This document shows positions 7,473-14,711 of a DNA stretch of 22,686 bases, in pieces. Below the pieces are notes generated by a model that ran no database searches, had not been told where the DNA came from, and worked only from the letters and a program-made list of their open reading frames with translations. The DNA comes from an uncultured Eubacteriales bacterium (GTDB taxonomy: Bacteria; Bacillota; Clostridia; Lachnospirales; Lachnospiraceae), in contig URND01000039.1 of NCBI GenBank assembly GCA_900549105.1, positions 1-22,686 of the forward strand. The letters are read 5' to 3'. Within the stretch, counting starts at the first letter, position 1, and each line of letters begins with the position of its first letter. The translations under genes were made by a program, and so were the position numbers.

Positions 7473-8078
7473 ATGAAGAGTAATATTACAAGAGAAGAAG
7501 CGCTGGCGCTGCTTCAGAAATATAATAAGGAGCCATTTCATATTCAGCACGGTTTGACTGTGGAGGGAACGATGCGCTGGTATGCAAAAGAACTCGGTTA
7601 TGGCGAAGAAGAGGACTACTGGGGAATTGTCGGTCTGCTTCATGATATTGATTTTGAACTGTATCCGGAGGAACATTGTGTGAAGGCGCCGGAACTTTTG
7701 CGGGAAGCCGGTGTCGGCGAGGATATGATTTATTCGATTTGCAGTCACGGCTATGGCCTCTGCTGCGATTTGGAGCCGAAGCATGAGATGGAAAAGGTAC
7801 TGTTTGCTTCGGATGAACTGACAGGGCTGATTGGCGCAGCGGCACGGATGCGCCCTTCGAAAAGTGTTATGGATATGGAAGTTTCCAGTCTGAAAAAGAA
7901 ATTTAAGGATAAACGATTTGCGGCCGGATGTTCCAGAGATGTCATTCGCCAGGGAGCAGAACGTCTTGGATGGGAATTAAACGACTTGTTTGAAAAGACG
8001 ATTTTGGCGATGCGCTCCTGCGAAAGCCGGATTAATGAAGAATGTAGAAATTTGGTGTTGAATGAAGACAAGTTTTGA
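7473..8078 (+). CDS. HD-domain phosphohydrolase-like protein
   Basis: A 201-residue soluble protein with the metal-binding set of an HD domain: His26 in IQHGLTVEG, His57-Asp58 in GLLHDIDFE, His92 in CSHGYG and Asp114 in FASDELTG. HD proteins of this size hydrolyse phosphate esters such as nucleotides, but the sequence gives no substrate, and no second catalytic domain is present. The C-terminal half (DMEVSSLKKKFKDKRFAAGCSRD) is basic and probably helical. The start follows GGGGTAAAGCAGG and lies 12 bases after the nitroreductase stop, so the two are very likely cotranscribed. A possible promoter for the following gene begins within its last codons. Confidence 0.85.
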   Translation: MKSNITREEALALLQKYNKEPFHIQHGLTVEGTMRWYAKELGYGEEEDYWGIVGLLHDIDFELYPEEHCVKAPELLREAGVGEDMIYSICSHGYGLCCDLEPKHEMEKVLFASDELTGLIGAAARMRPSKSVMDMEVSSLKKKFKDKRFAAGCSRDVIRQGAERLGWELNDLFEKTILAMRSCESRINEECRNLVLNEDKF

Positions 8079-8093
8079 ATTAATATATATAGT
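8065..8093 (+). promoter_or_regulatory. Possible promoter for ilvB
   Basis: AAGACA (8065-8070), 17-base spacer, TATAGT (8088-8093), 30 bases before the ilvB start. An alternative pair is TTGAAT (8058) with TAATAT (8081). The AT-rich stretch makes chance matches likely. The 45-base gap is too short for a T-box leader. Confidence 0.35.
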
Positions 8094-8123
8094 ATCTATC
8101 TATTATTACGGGGGTGAAGAAGA

Positions 8124-9740
8124 ATGACAGGTGCAGATGCCATGGTGAAATGTTTGGAAGCTCAGGGAATCGATGTGGTATTTGGTTATCCGGGAGTAGC
8201 GATTGCTCCGTTTTATAATAGCCTTTATGACTCAAAGATTCAGAGTATTTTAGTCCGTCAGGAGCAGAATGGCGGACATGCAGCAAGCGGTTACGCCCGT
8301 GTGACAAGAAAACCGGCGGTTTGTATCGCCACTTCAGGCCCGGGGGCAACGAATCTGATTACCGGTATTGCTACGGCGTATGCGGACAGTATACCGATGG
8401 TGGCGATTACCGGCCAGGTATCGACCCGCCTTTTGGGAAAAGACGTTTTTCAGGAGGCCGATATTACCGGTGCATGCGAACCATTTGTAAAATACAGCTA
8501 TCTTGTTAAAGACGTAAAGGATATTCCGAGGATTTTTAAAGAAGCATTTTATATCGCTTCCACGGGAAGACAGGGGCCGGTACTGATTGATGTGCCGATT
8601 GATATCCAGAAACAGGAATTTGAATATAAAGAGCCGGGCGAGGTTTCAATTCGGGGCTATAAGCCAAAGGTAAAGGGCCATATTGTTCAGATAAAGAAAG
8701 TTGTTGAAGCGATTCAGAAGGCGAAGAAACCGTTGATTTGTGCCGGAGGCGGCGTTATCCTCGGCCATGCGGAACCGGTAATCCAGGAATTTTGTGAGAA
8801 ATACAGTATTCCGGTGGTTACGACTATGATGGGTGTGGGAAGTATGCCAAAACGGCATCCTCTGTTTTTCGGAATGCTTGGAACGAACGGCAAGCCTTAT
8901 GCGAACCGGGCAGTGGCGGAGAGTGATTTGCTCATCATCGTTGGAGCCAGAGTGAATGACCGCTCCATCGGCGCACTTTCGAAGTTGGAGCAGGACCGTC
9001 TCATTATTCATATTGATATTGATACGGCGGAAATCGGAAAAAATATCGGTCCGACGATTCCGCTTGTCGGCGATGCCCGTCTGATTTTTGAGAGCCTGAT
9101 GGAATATGATATCCATGTTTCTTTTGAGGATTGGGTTGAACGGCTGCGCAGCATTAAAGTCAATTGTGTGGACCATCGGACATTCCATGAAGGTTTTATT
9201 AATCCGTGTCTGTTTGTCGAACATTTGACGGAGAGGATGGACGAGGATGCTGTCTATGTTGCGGACGTGGGTCAGAACCAGCTTTGGTCGGCGGACAACT
9301 ATGTTATGAAAAAGGGCCGCTTTCTGACAACCGGAGGTTTTGGGACGATGGGCTATGCCATTCCGGCGGCTATCGGCGCCAAAATGGCGGCGCCGGACCG
9401 GCAGGTTGTTGCTGTCTGCGGCGACGGTTCATTCCAGATGTCCATGAATGAGCTGGCAACCATGCTTCAGAATAATATTAAAATCAAGATTATTATTATG
9501 AAGAATATGTATCTCGGCCTTGTTCGGGAATATCAGTATAATAATTATAATGAAAATTATATCGCAGTGGAACTGGGAGACATTCCGAATCTGAAGAAGA
9601 TTGCGGAAGCCTATGATATGGACTATTTCCATCTGAGAGATATGTCAAAGATGGATGAGACGATAGAGGCTTTCCTCGCATGTGAGAATTCAGCGCTGTT
9701 TGTCTGCCATGTGTATAAATTTGATAAAGTAAAGGAGTAG
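8124..9740 (+). CDS. ilvB: Acetolactate synthase large (catalytic) subunit
   Basis: A 538-residue ThDP enzyme joining two pyruvates to acetolactate, or pyruvate and 2-ketobutyrate to acetohydroxybutyrate, the first common step of branched-chain amino acid synthesis. Visible features: GYPGVAIAPFYNSL near 21, the ThDP-activating Glu47 in VRQEQNGGHAASGYAR, TSGPGATNLITGIATAYADS, a central domain with QGPVLIDVPIDIQ, and the C-terminal ThDP motif CGDGSFQMSMNEL with its NN pair. The segment after it reads YLGLVREYQ, with Tyr470 where well-studied enzymes have Trp (MVRQWQ); that Trp influences 2-ketobutyrate preference. At 538 residues it is slightly shorter than the usual 560-590. It starts after GGGGGTGAAGAAG and ends 6 bases before the small-subunit gene, which argues for a biosynthetic rather than a catabolic enzyme. 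Confidence 0.92.
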   Translation: MTGADAMVKCLEAQGIDVVFGYPGVAIAPFYNSLYDSKIQSILVRQEQNGGHAASGYARVTRKPAVCIATSGPGATNLITGIATAYADSIPMVAITGQVSTRLLGKDVFQEADITGACEPFVKYSYLVKDVKDIPRIFKEAFYIASTGRQGPVLIDVPIDIQKQEFEYKEPGEVSIRGYKPKVKGHIVQIKKVVEAIQKAKKPLICAGGGVILGHAEPVIQEFCEKYSIPVVTTMMGVGSMPKRHPLFFGMLGTNGKPYANRAVAESDLLIIVGARVNDRSIGALSKLEQDRLIIHIDIDTAEIGKNIGPTIPLVGDARLIFESLMEYDIHVSFEDWVERLRSIKVNCVDHRTFHEGFINPCLFVEHLTERMDEDAVYVADVGQNQLWSADNYVMKKGRFLTTGGFGTMGYAIPAAIGAKMAAPDRQVVAVCGDGSFQMSMNELATMLQNNIKIKIIIMKNMYLGLVREYQYNNYNENYIAVELGDIPNLKKIAEAYDMDYFHLRDMSKMDETIEAFLACENSALFVCHVYKFDKVKE

Positions 9741-9746
9741 AGGCCG

Positions 9747-10223
9747 ATGAAAGGTATATTTTCCGTACTGGTTGAAAACCAGGCCGGTGTGTTATCAAAA
9801 ACTGCCGGGCTGTTTGCGCGACGGGGCTATAATATCGACAGCCTTGCCGTTGGAGAAACAGATAATCATGAGATATCCAATATGACCATCGTCTCTACAG
9901 GGGATGCCAGAGTCATAGACCAAATTGAAAAGCAGTTAAATAAGAAAGTCGATGTCATCAAAGTGCGGCGTCTGAAAGAACTGCAGAGTGTGTGCCGGGA
10001 ACTTTTGATGATAAAGGTTTCCTACAACAGCACAACCCGGAAAGATATTATGGAAGTCTGCATGATCATGAATGCGAAAGTTTCTCATGTATCTACGAAA
10101 AGTATGATTGTGGAGCTGGAGGCAAGTCCGGACATCATAGAGAGTTTTATTAAGATTGTCCAGCCTTTCGGTATTATTGAGATGGCTCGAACGGGTGTTA
10201 TCGCTCTTCAAAAAGATGAATAA
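9747..10223 (+). CDS. ilvN: Acetolactate synthase small (regulatory) subunit
   Basis: A 158-residue protein with an N-terminal ACT domain (FSVLVENQAGVLSKTAGLFARRGYNIDSLAVG, with the feedback-site region around residues 10-35) and the conserved C-terminal half (RELLMIKVSYN near 87, PFGIIEMARTGVIAL near 139). Small subunits of this size activate the catalytic subunit and usually confer valine inhibition. It begins 6 bases after ilvB behind AAGGAG. The name ilvH would be equally valid. A TetR-type gene follows after 39 bases with no terminator between, so the three may share a transcript. Confidence 0.94.
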   Translation: MKGIFSVLVENQAGVLSKTAGLFARRGYNIDSLAVGETDNHEISNMTIVSTGDARVIDQIEKQLNKKVDVIKVRRLKELQSVCRELLMIKVSYNSTTRKDIMEVCMIMNAKVSHVSTKSMIVELEASPDIIESFIKIVQPFGIIEMARTGVIALQKDE

Positions 10224-10262
10224 TATTTATTTTTGCGGTGCAGCATCGGGGGGAGACAACGT

Positions 10263-10862
10263 ATGAATCAAAAATCGCAAACCACGGAAGAAGCATTGGC
10301 TGCAGGAATGAAACATTTAATCACAGTGATGCCTTTTGAAAAGATAACTGTGAAAGAGATTGCCGATGCGGCGAATGTAAAACGTCCGACATTTTATAAT
10401 CATTTTAAAGATAAGTATGACGTTGTCGAGTATATTCTTAAGCAGGAACTGGTTGAACCGGCCCGGACGCTGGTAGCCTGTGACATGCTTGAGGAAGCTA
10501 CGCGTCTGATTCTTGCCACGATGAAGAAAGAGAATGAATTTTATATTCGCGTGGTAAAAATCGGAGAGGACCGTATTTTTCAACGAATTGTCATGCGGCT
10601 TTTAAAGGAATTGCTGCTGGATGTTATGCGGGAGCGGATGACGGATGATGATAGTGGAAATCCGATGCTGACGATGGACAATATTGCGGAGTATTATGCT
10701 TACAGTATTACCTTCGGTATCAACAAATGGGTACAAAAGGGGATGCAGATAGAAGTAGACGCGGTTCTTGAGGCGCTGAAGGTGCTGCTGTCTGAATCTC
10801 TGCTGGATTTAATTCATCGCCGCGGCGGCAAACAAAATCCGTCAAATGTCTCAAAAAAATGA
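10263..10862 (+). CDS. TetR/AcrR-family transcriptional regulator
   Basis: A 199-residue protein with an N-terminal TetR helix-turn-helix: FEKITVKEIADAANVKRPTFYNHF (about residues 25-48), followed by a helical region without recognisable ligand motifs. The last part (YYAYSITFGINKWVQKGM near 141) resembles the DhaS-like TetR subgroup, whose C-terminal domain often binds small or lipid-like ligands. I chose the ATG at 10263, preceded by GGGGGGAG; an in-frame start at 10233 would add ten residues and swallow that site. It follows ilvN by 39 bases and is closed by a strong terminator. What it controls is unknown; the ilvBN genes and the radical SAM gene beyond the terminator are both candidates. 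Confidence 0.88.
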   Translation: MNQKSQTTEEALAAGMKHLITVMPFEKITVKEIADAANVKRPTFYNHFKDKYDVVEYILKQELVEPARTLVACDMLEEATRLILATMKKENEFYIRVVKIGEDRIFQRIVMRLLKELLLDVMRERMTDDDSGNPMLTMDNIAEYYAYSITFGINKWVQKGMQIEVDAVLEALKVLLSESLLDLIHRRGGKQNPSNVSKK

Positions 10863-10900
10863 CATTTTGCAGAAGGTGTCGAAAATAGTAAACAAAAGAC

Positions 10901-10936
10901 AAAGATTGAATCTTAACAGGTTCAATCTTTTTTTTT
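10901..10936 (+). terminator. Rho-independent terminator after the TetR gene
   Basis: A perfect 10-bp stem AAAGATTGAA (10901-10910) with TTCAATCTTT (10921-10930), a 10-base loop, and T continuing to 10936. The stem is AT-rich and symmetrical (A run before, T run after), so it could also work on the minus strand. Confidence 0.88.
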
Positions 10937-10995
10937 ATGATGGGTGGTAAATAAAGACAGAAATGTTTAATAGAATAATAGAAGGCGGTGGACAA

Positions 10996-11141
10996 ATGGC
11001 GATAGGCATTGTGGTCATCAGCGGACTTTGGAGTGGATATTGGGGCGGCGTTAAGGGCCATCGGGCATAAACCTTAGCGGCGCATTTATGTTGGCGGTTG
11101 CCGGCGTTTATATGAACGTACGCCGGGAAGCAGGTATATAA
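10996..11141 (+). pseudogene. Possible decayed small membrane-protein ORF in the 294-base gap
   Basis: The 294 bases from 10863 to 11156 hold the TetR terminator and little else. ATG at 10996, after GAAGGCGG, opens a 24-codon frame (MAIGIVVISG...) ending at 11070. A second frame then reads VDIGAALRAIGH from 11033, and a third reads NLSGAFMLAVAGVYMNVRRE from 11070 to a stop at 11141. Joined across two frame changes these would make a hydrophobic peptide of about 50 residues. That may be a remnant of a small membrane protein, a product of sequence errors, or chance. No promoter for the next gene is convincing here. Confidence 0.2.
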
Positions 11142-11156
11142 GAAGGAGGAAACGTT

Positions 11157-12590
11157 ATGAATACAGCAATTAGCAATTTATCTCATGCGATGCAGAGAAA
11201 GGCTGTTGGAGTGTTGGTGGATACCGTATTGAAGCAGGTAGATAAGGACAGGGAAAAGGGTTTTCTGGATGCGGTGAATCTGGCGGAACAGTTTTGGGGA
11301 AAAGGATTTAGGAAAGCGGACTACGATAAAGTAAGAGCCGCCATTAAAGATCCGAATAATAAATGGATACGTTATATTAACCGGGTACTGGATGAAACAA
11401 ATCCCAATGTGGCCAAAACAGCGATTATGAATCTCGGTTTCGAAGCTTTTATCCGCGGAACAAAAATGATTCGTAAAAATCGGGAGATTTATAACTGTAA
11501 TATTCCGTGGCTCATTTTATTTGACCCAACTTCCGCATGCAACATGCACTGTGAAGGATGCTGGGCCGGGACTTACGGCAATAAACATAACCTGAGTTTT
11601 GAGGATATGGATAAGATTATTACAGAGGGTAAGAAACTGGGCATCTATCTTTATATGCTGACTGGCGGGGAGCCGCTGGTGCGTAAGAAAGATATTCTGC
11701 GTCTGGCTGAAAAGCACAACGATGTTGAGTTTTCTATTTACACGAATTCCACATTGATTGACGATGCCTTTTGCCAGGAGGTTGTCCGGCTTGGAAATAT
11801 TACATTCCAGCTTTCGATTGAAGGTACGCCGGAGACAAATGATGCCCGCCGCGGCGACGGACATTATGATGCGGTGATGAACGCCATGGATTTGTTTAAG
11901 AAATACGGCATTATTTTCGGCACATCCATCTGCTATACCCGTTATAACATCGAGGCGGTCACCAGCGATGAATTCCTGAGGATGATTTCTGAGAAGGGGG
12001 CCCGCTTTGGATTTTATTTCCATTATATGCCGGTAGGCAATAATGCGGTGCCGGATTTGATGCCGACGGTGGAGCAGCGTAAATATATGATTCAGAGAAT
12101 CCGACATATCCGTTCAGCCGAATCGGATATTGAATTCTTCCCAATGGATTTCCAGAATGACGGTGAATACGTGGGCGGCTGTATCGCCGGAGGACGGAAT
12201 TATTTCCATATCAATTCGGCCGGAGATGCGGAACCGTGTGTATTTATCCATTATTCCAATGCGAATATCCACGATATGTCCGTTCTTGAAATTTTGAAGA
12301 GCCCGCTGTTCATGGCTTATCATGAGGGCCAGCCGTTTAATAAGAATCATCTCCGCCCGTGTCCAATGCTGGAAAATCCGGAAATACTTCAGGAAATGGT
12401 TCATCGGACCGGGGCCCACAGTACAGATTTGGAATCTCCGGAACCGGTAGAGCATCTCTGCGGCAAGTGTACGGAATATGCGGCCAGCTGGCAGCCGAGC
12501 GCCGATGATATCTGGAATCATACGGAGCATAAAAAGAAACAGTATGAGAATTATAAAAAGCCGACAGAAGACAGGGCTGTCGGAGCTTAA
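11157..12590 (+). CDS. Radical SAM protein with SPASM-like C-terminal cysteine region
   Basis: A 477-residue protein. An N-terminal helical region of about 115 residues (MQRKAVGVLVDTVLKQVDKDRE...) precedes the radical SAM core: CNMHCEGC gives Cys128, Cys132 and Cys135 for the 4Fe-4S cluster, and LTGGEPLVRK binds SAM. A C-terminal region with CIAGGRNYFHINSAGDAEPC and later CPM and CGKC resembles a SPASM or twitch auxiliary cluster domain. Its start follows AGAAGGAGG. No peptide substrate gene, transporter or protease lies beside it, so a peptide-modifying role has no support. Related proteins act on varied substrates, including lipids in membrane-spanning lipid synthesis; that is only one possibility. 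A TetR-type gene lies upstream beyond a terminator. I do not recognise a specific function. Confidence 0.88.
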   Translation: MNTAISNLSHAMQRKAVGVLVDTVLKQVDKDREKGFLDAVNLAEQFWGKGFRKADYDKVRAAIKDPNNKWIRYINRVLDETNPNVAKTAIMNLGFEAFIRGTKMIRKNREIYNCNIPWLILFDPTSACNMHCEGCWAGTYGNKHNLSFEDMDKIITEGKKLGIYLYMLTGGEPLVRKKDILRLAEKHNDVEFSIYTNSTLIDDAFCQEVVRLGNITFQLSIEGTPETNDARRGDGHYDAVMNAMDLFKKYGIIFGTSICYTRYNIEAVTSDEFLRMISEKGARFGFYFHYMPVGNNAVPDLMPTVEQRKYMIQRIRHIRSAESDIEFFPMDFQNDGEYVGGCIAGGRNYFHINSAGDAEPCVFIHYSNANIHDMSVLEILKSPLFMAYHEGQPFNKNHLRPCPMLENPEILQEMVHRTGAHSTDLESPEPVEHLCGKCTEYAASWQPSADDIWNHTEHKKKQYENYKKPTEDRAVGA

Positions 12591-12603
12591 TTAAATCCAT
12601 CTA

Positions 12604-12632
12604 TTGTCATAATGCTGTATTTTCGTTATAAT
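12604..12632 (+). promoter_or_regulatory. Near-consensus sigma-A promoter for the aldolase/greA pair
   Basis: TTGTCA (12604-12609), 17-base spacer, perfect TATAAT (12627-12632). It lies in the 80-base gap after the radical SAM gene, with the start codon at 12671. This is the best promoter in the window. Confidence 0.82.
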
Positions 12633-12670
12633 TAGGGTCAGGTAAAAACTGATGAAGGGAAGTAACGAGA

Positions 12671-13717
12671 ATGCAGCATTTTGATAGTGATTACATGGAA
12701 GGGACCCATCCGGCCATATTGCAGCGGCTGATGGAAACAAACATGGAAAAAACGCCGGGATATGGTACGGATATTTATTGTGAAAGGGCAAAGGAAAAAA
12801 TTCTCGATGCCTGCGGCTGCCCCGGAGGAGAAGTTTATTTTATGGTTGGCGGAACTCAGGTGAATTCGACAGTCATCGGTTCCATGCTGAAATCCTATGA
12901 GGGTGTTGTGGCCGCTGAGACGGGCCATATCAGTGTCCATGAGGCCGGCGCTGTGGAGGCGACAGGGCATAAGGTGCTGACGGTTCCGGGAGTTCAGGGA
13001 AAAATCTTGCCGGAGACATTGAAAGCCTATATGGAAAGTTATTATGGCGATGAAAATCATGAACATATGGTTTGGCCGGGAATGGTTTATATTTCCCATC
13101 CAACGGAATATGGAACTTTGTATACAAAGTCGGAACTGGAAGAACTGCATGAAGTCTGCGGAGAATATCATTTGCCTTTATACATGGATGGCGCCCGTTT
13201 GGGTTATGGCCTTATGGCGGAGGGAACGGATGTCACCCTGAAGGATATTGCGGCAAACTGTGATGCTTTTTATATTGGGGGGACGAAGGTCGGCGCTCTT
13301 TTTGGCGAGGCTGTGGTTTTGCCGAAAAAGGGAACGATTCCTCATTTCTTTACAAGCATCAAGCAGCATGGCGCCCTTCTGGCGAAAGGACGTATTCTTG
13401 GTATTCAGTTTGATACGTTGTTTACGGAGAATTTATATTTTGACATCAGCCGCCATGCCATCGATATGGCGATGAAACTGAAAAAAGGGCTTATGGAGCA
13501 TGGATATACATTTTATCTGGATACGCCGACAAATCAGCAGTTTGTCGTTTTGGATGACAGCCAACTGTCTGCTTTGAATGGCAGAGTTTCCTACAGCTTC
13601 TGGGAAAAACTGGAGGATGGCCGGACGGTTGTGCGGTTTGCATCCAGTTGGGCGACGCTGGAAGAAGATGTGGACGAATTATTGGAGATTTTAGGACAGG
13701 TGAGCAGAAATGTATAA
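12671..13717 (+). CDS. Low-specificity threonine aldolase-like PLP enzyme
   Basis: A 348-residue fold-type I PLP enzyme of the beta-eliminating lyase/threonine aldolase family. Visible motifs: FDSDYMEGTHPAI at the start, YGTDIYCERAKEKI near 36, VGGTQVNSTVI near 58, ETGHISVHEAGAVE near 83, LYMDGARLGYGL near 172 (the Asp pairs with the PLP nitrogen) and IGGTKVGALFGEAVV with the PLP lysine Lys206. It would cleave threonine or allo-threonine to glycine and acetaldehyde; related amino acids could also be substrates. The start follows AAGGGAAG. It has its own strong promoter, and its last 8 bases overlap the greA-type gene, so the two are translationally linked although their functions look unrelated. 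Confidence 0.87.
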   Translation: MQHFDSDYMEGTHPAILQRLMETNMEKTPGYGTDIYCERAKEKILDACGCPGGEVYFMVGGTQVNSTVIGSMLKSYEGVVAAETGHISVHEAGAVEATGHKVLTVPGVQGKILPETLKAYMESYYGDENHEHMVWPGMVYISHPTEYGTLYTKSELEELHEVCGEYHLPLYMDGARLGYGLMAEGTDVTLKDIAANCDAFYIGGTKVGALFGEAVVLPKKGTIPHFFTSIKQHGALLAKGRILGIQFDTLFTENLYFDISRHAIDMAMKLKKGLMEHGYTFYLDTPTNQQFVVLDDSQLSALNGRVSYSFWEKLEDGRTVVRFASSWATLEEDVDELLEILGQVSRNV

Positions 13718-14213
13718 TGAATTGACGGAAAATGATATCAAAAAGATGGAAGAGGAGATTGAATACCGGAAACTGGTAGTTCGAAAAAATGCGCTCGAGG
13801 CGGTCAAGGAGGCCCGCTCCCATGGGGATTTGAGTGAGAATTTTGAATATCATGCGGCTAAAAAAGAGAAAAATCAGAATGAAAGCCGGATTCGTTATCT
13901 TGAGAGAATGATACGGACAGCAAAGATTGTGACCGATGAATCCAAAGAGGATGAGGCGGGATTAAACAATTTTGTGGATGTTTATTTTGAGGATGACGAT
14001 GAAACGGAGCGGTTTAAACTTGTAACTACGATTCGGGGCAATTCCCTGGAAGGCCGCATCAGTACAGAATCACCGATTGGCAAAGCGATTTTCGGGCATA
14101 AGGTCGGCGACCGGGTTTATGTGGAAATCAACGATAAACAGGGATATTATATTGTAATTAAGAATATAGAGAAAATTCAGGATGATGATTCGGACCCGAT
14201 TCAGAAATTTTAG
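13710..14213 (+). CDS. GreA/GreB-family transcript cleavage factor
   Basis: A 167-residue protein with the two Gre domains: an N-terminal coiled coil (about 1-75) with the signature EARSHGDLSENFEYHAAKKEK, where Asp40 and Glu43 are the acidic tip residues that bring Mg2+ into the RNA polymerase active site, and a C-terminal FKBP-like domain (about 85-160: GRISTESPIGKAIFGHKVGDRVYVEI). It would rescue backtracked RNA polymerase. Both acidic residues are present, so it should be active rather than a regulatory paralogue. The start lies inside the preceding aldolase gene, behind GGACAGGTGAG. The tail DDDSDPIQKF is acidic. It may be a second Gre factor beside a main greA elsewhere, so I leave the symbol empty. 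Confidence 0.9.
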   Translation: MYNELTENDIKKMEEEIEYRKLVVRKNALEAVKEARSHGDLSENFEYHAAKKEKNQNESRIRYLERMIRTAKIVTDESKEDEAGLNNFVDVYFEDDDETERFKLVTTIRGNSLEGRISTESPIGKAIFGHKVGDRVYVEINDKQGYYIVIKNIEKIQDDDSDPIQKF

Positions 14214-14245
14214 AAATATTTTAGGAAAAATCCAGTAAAGTTTAA

Positions 14246-14274
14246 TTGAATTCCTGTGGGTTAAAGAGTATAGT
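14246..14274 (+). promoter_or_regulatory. Sigma-A-type promoter for the zinc ribbon/DUF5685/J-domain operon
   Basis: TTGAAT (14246-14251), 17-base spacer, TATAGT (14269-14274), just after the Gre gene and 32 bases before the chosen start codon. No terminator is visible in the 93 bases between the genes, so readthrough is also possible. Confidence 0.65.
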
Positions 14275-14306
14275 AATATCATTGTATGAATGGAAGGACG
14301 ATGTAT

Positions 14307-14702
14307 ATGCGGAACAAGTTACAGCGTTTTATGATGGGACGCTATGGAATTGATAAGATGAGCCAGGTGCTTTCGGTCTGCTCGCTGGTGCTGGTTGCCC
14401 TGGGGATTTTTTTGAAAATCTCGGTATTTTACTGGATTGGACTGATACTTATCGGTTATATTTATTTTCGGATGCTCTCCAGAAATGTATCGAAAAGATA
14501 CGCGGAGAATCAGGCCTTTTTGCAGCATTACTATCGTCTGACCGGGTGGTTTGCCGGAAAGAAACAGTCCATGGAGCGCAATAAGGGATACCACATTTAT
14601 AAATGTCCTCAGTGTAAGCAGAAAGTCCGTGTACCGAAGGGCAAAGGGAAAATCAGTATTCATTGTCCAAAATGCGGGACGGATTTTATCAAGCGAAGTT
14701 AG
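14307..14702 (+). CDS. Membrane protein with C-terminal zinc ribbon
   Basis: A 131-residue protein of unknown function. Two hydrophobic segments (about 18-36 and 39-55) form a hairpin in the membrane. A basic linker follows and then a C-terminal zinc ribbon with Cys100/Cys103 (KCPQC) and Cys120/Cys123 (HCPKC), predicted to be cytoplasmic. The start at 14307 is preceded by GGAAGG at a 9-base distance; ATGs at 14286 and 14301 overlap or crowd that site. It is first in a three-gene operon with DUF5685 (9 bases downstream) and a J-domain protein. The zinc ribbon next to a J-domain gene suggests a membrane-tethered partner in protein folding or complex assembly, but that is inference. Confidence 0.8.
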   Translation: MRNKLQRFMMGRYGIDKMSQVLSVCSLVLVALGIFLKISVFYWIGLILIGYIYFRMLSRNVSKRYAENQAFLQHYYRLTGWFAGKKQSMERNKGYHIYKCPQCKQKVRVPKGKGKISIHCPKCGTDFIKRS

Positions 14703-14711
14703 GCGGTTTCT

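Noticed and set aside
8079..8123. T-box or leader-peptide attenuator ahead of ilvB
   Set aside because: Only 45 bases lie between the genes; there is no run of Leu, Ile or Val codons and no hairpin.
8646..9224. Minus-strand open frame of 192 codons inside ilvB
   Set aside because: It is opposite the conserved central domain of acetolactate synthase and has no independent support.
11517..12107. Minus-strand open frame of 196 codons inside the radical SAM gene
   Set aside because: It mirrors the real gene, has no start signal and no recognisable motif.
11157..12590. RiPP biosynthetic cluster around the radical SAM/SPASM-like protein
   Set aside because: No precursor peptide with a conserved leader, no protease and no exporter lie within several kilobases; the only small ORF nearby is broken and hydrophobic.
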